Origin: Vicinamibacterales bacterium
Lineage (GTDB): Bacteria; Acidobacteriota; Vicinamibacteria; Vicinamibacterales; UBA8438
DNA length: 64,000 nucleotides
Assembly: GCA_958296065.1 (NCBI GenBank)
Contig: CATQHX010000025.1
Span: 62,001-126,000 of the forward strand
Direction: 5' to 3'
Notes under the pieces: generated by a model
Databases searched by the model: none
Told to the model about the DNA's origin: nothing
The model's input: only the letters and a program-made list of their open reading frames with translations
Shown here: piece by piece, positions 63,754 to 64,000 of the stretch
Layout: the number at the start of each line of letters is the position of its first letter
Numbering within the stretch: the first letter of the stretch is position 1
Program-made: the position numbers and the translations under genes

Positions 63754-64000
63754 CTAGCGCTTCTTCCCGCGGCGGAACATCCGGCTCAGGCGTCCGCCTG
63801 TCTGCTGGTCCTGCTGCTGGCGTTCGGGAGTCTCCTCCGGCTTGCGATCGCCCTTGGGCTTCTCCAGAGCGGGGTTGTACTCGCTGCCGATCAGCTCCAC
63901 CTGGGCCATCTCGGCGGCGTCGCCGCGCCGGAATCCAATCCGCAGCAGGCGCGTGTAGCCACCGGGACGGTCAGCGAAACGTGGCGCGATAGTATCGAAC
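63754..64000 (-). CDS. rplQ: 50S ribosomal protein L17, 3' part (runs off the window)
   Basis: Not in the ORF track because it has no start inside the window. The minus strand from 64000 reads [41 protein letters not shown] and then a charged tail ending [12 protein letters not shown] at the TAG (63754-63756). [16 protein letters not shown] is diagnostic of L17. The tail after LIG is longer than in many bacteria and rich in Gln/Glu/Lys. This predicts the rpoA-rplQ end of the ribosomal protein cluster just beyond the window. Confidence 0.93.
   Translation of the reverse strand, partial: FDTIAPRFADRPGGYTRLLRIGFRRGDAAEMAQVELIGSEYNPALEKPKGDRKPEETPERQQQDQQTGGRLSRMFRRGKKR

Overview
The window is very GC-rich DNA from a free-living Gram-negative-type bacterium. 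Evidence for this is a Tat system, lipoprotein and periplasmic signal peptides, type IV pili, an HlyD/MacB-like exporter and a likely MurNAc salvage pair. The mix fits an acidobacterial (Vicinamibacteria-like) genome, but no rRNA or tRNA gene is present, so the taxonomic placement is inference.

Layout. 1-11.0 kb: nadK, a VOC protein, a zinc-ribbon protein, an acidic lipoprotein, an M24 peptidase, a DegP/HtrA protease, a MidA-type methyltransferase, a CYTH protein, a MurU/AmgK-like pair and asnS. 11.0-21.6 kb: the conserved translation/RNA operon rimP-nusA-infB-ylxP-rbfA-nrnA-truB-rpsO-pnp. It starts with a leader hairpin and has an internal promoter before rpsO. 21.7-30.2 kb: an M48 membrane protease, smc and an S41 protease on the minus strand, then tatA-tatC. 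30.3-43.9 kb: an accessory island. 44-64 kb: proS, aroB, a nine-gene type IV pilus operon (pilB-pilT-pilC-pilA-VKOR/DsbA-pilD-pilV-pilW-pilX), a pyruvoyl arginine decarboxylase, a YIP1 protein, an adaptor plus two MacB-type permeases, an EF-G-like GTPase, and the 3' end of rplQ, which is absent from the ORF track.

The most informative part is the island. Two different IS21-family elements (31811-34141 and 34563-37812) sit inside one IS110-family transposase gene. Each has recognisable terminal inverted repeats and a perfect target duplication (5 bp CACGC; 9 bp GGTCGATCT). Removing each element with one duplication restores an uninterrupted IS110 reading frame across both junctions, through to a stop at 31790. 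The IS110 unit in turn separates the two halves of an older, frameshifted IS1182-like transposase (31029-31268 and 38683-39144). The result is a three-level nest. The larger IS21 carries about 0.8 kb of extra DNA with a 96-codon ORF and a cloverleaf-like inverted repeat, and a second, decayed copy of that repeat lies at 40.9 kb. A 147-bp MITE and a small cluster of unrecognised secreted or envelope proteins (40.0-43.5 kb) complete the island.

Functional links: the pilus operon contains its own disulfide-forming enzyme and a pilin with two cysteines. Envelope quality control is represented by HtrA, S41 and M48 proteases. Translation is represented by the rimP-pnp operon, two aminoacyl-tRNA synthetases, EF-G2 and L17.
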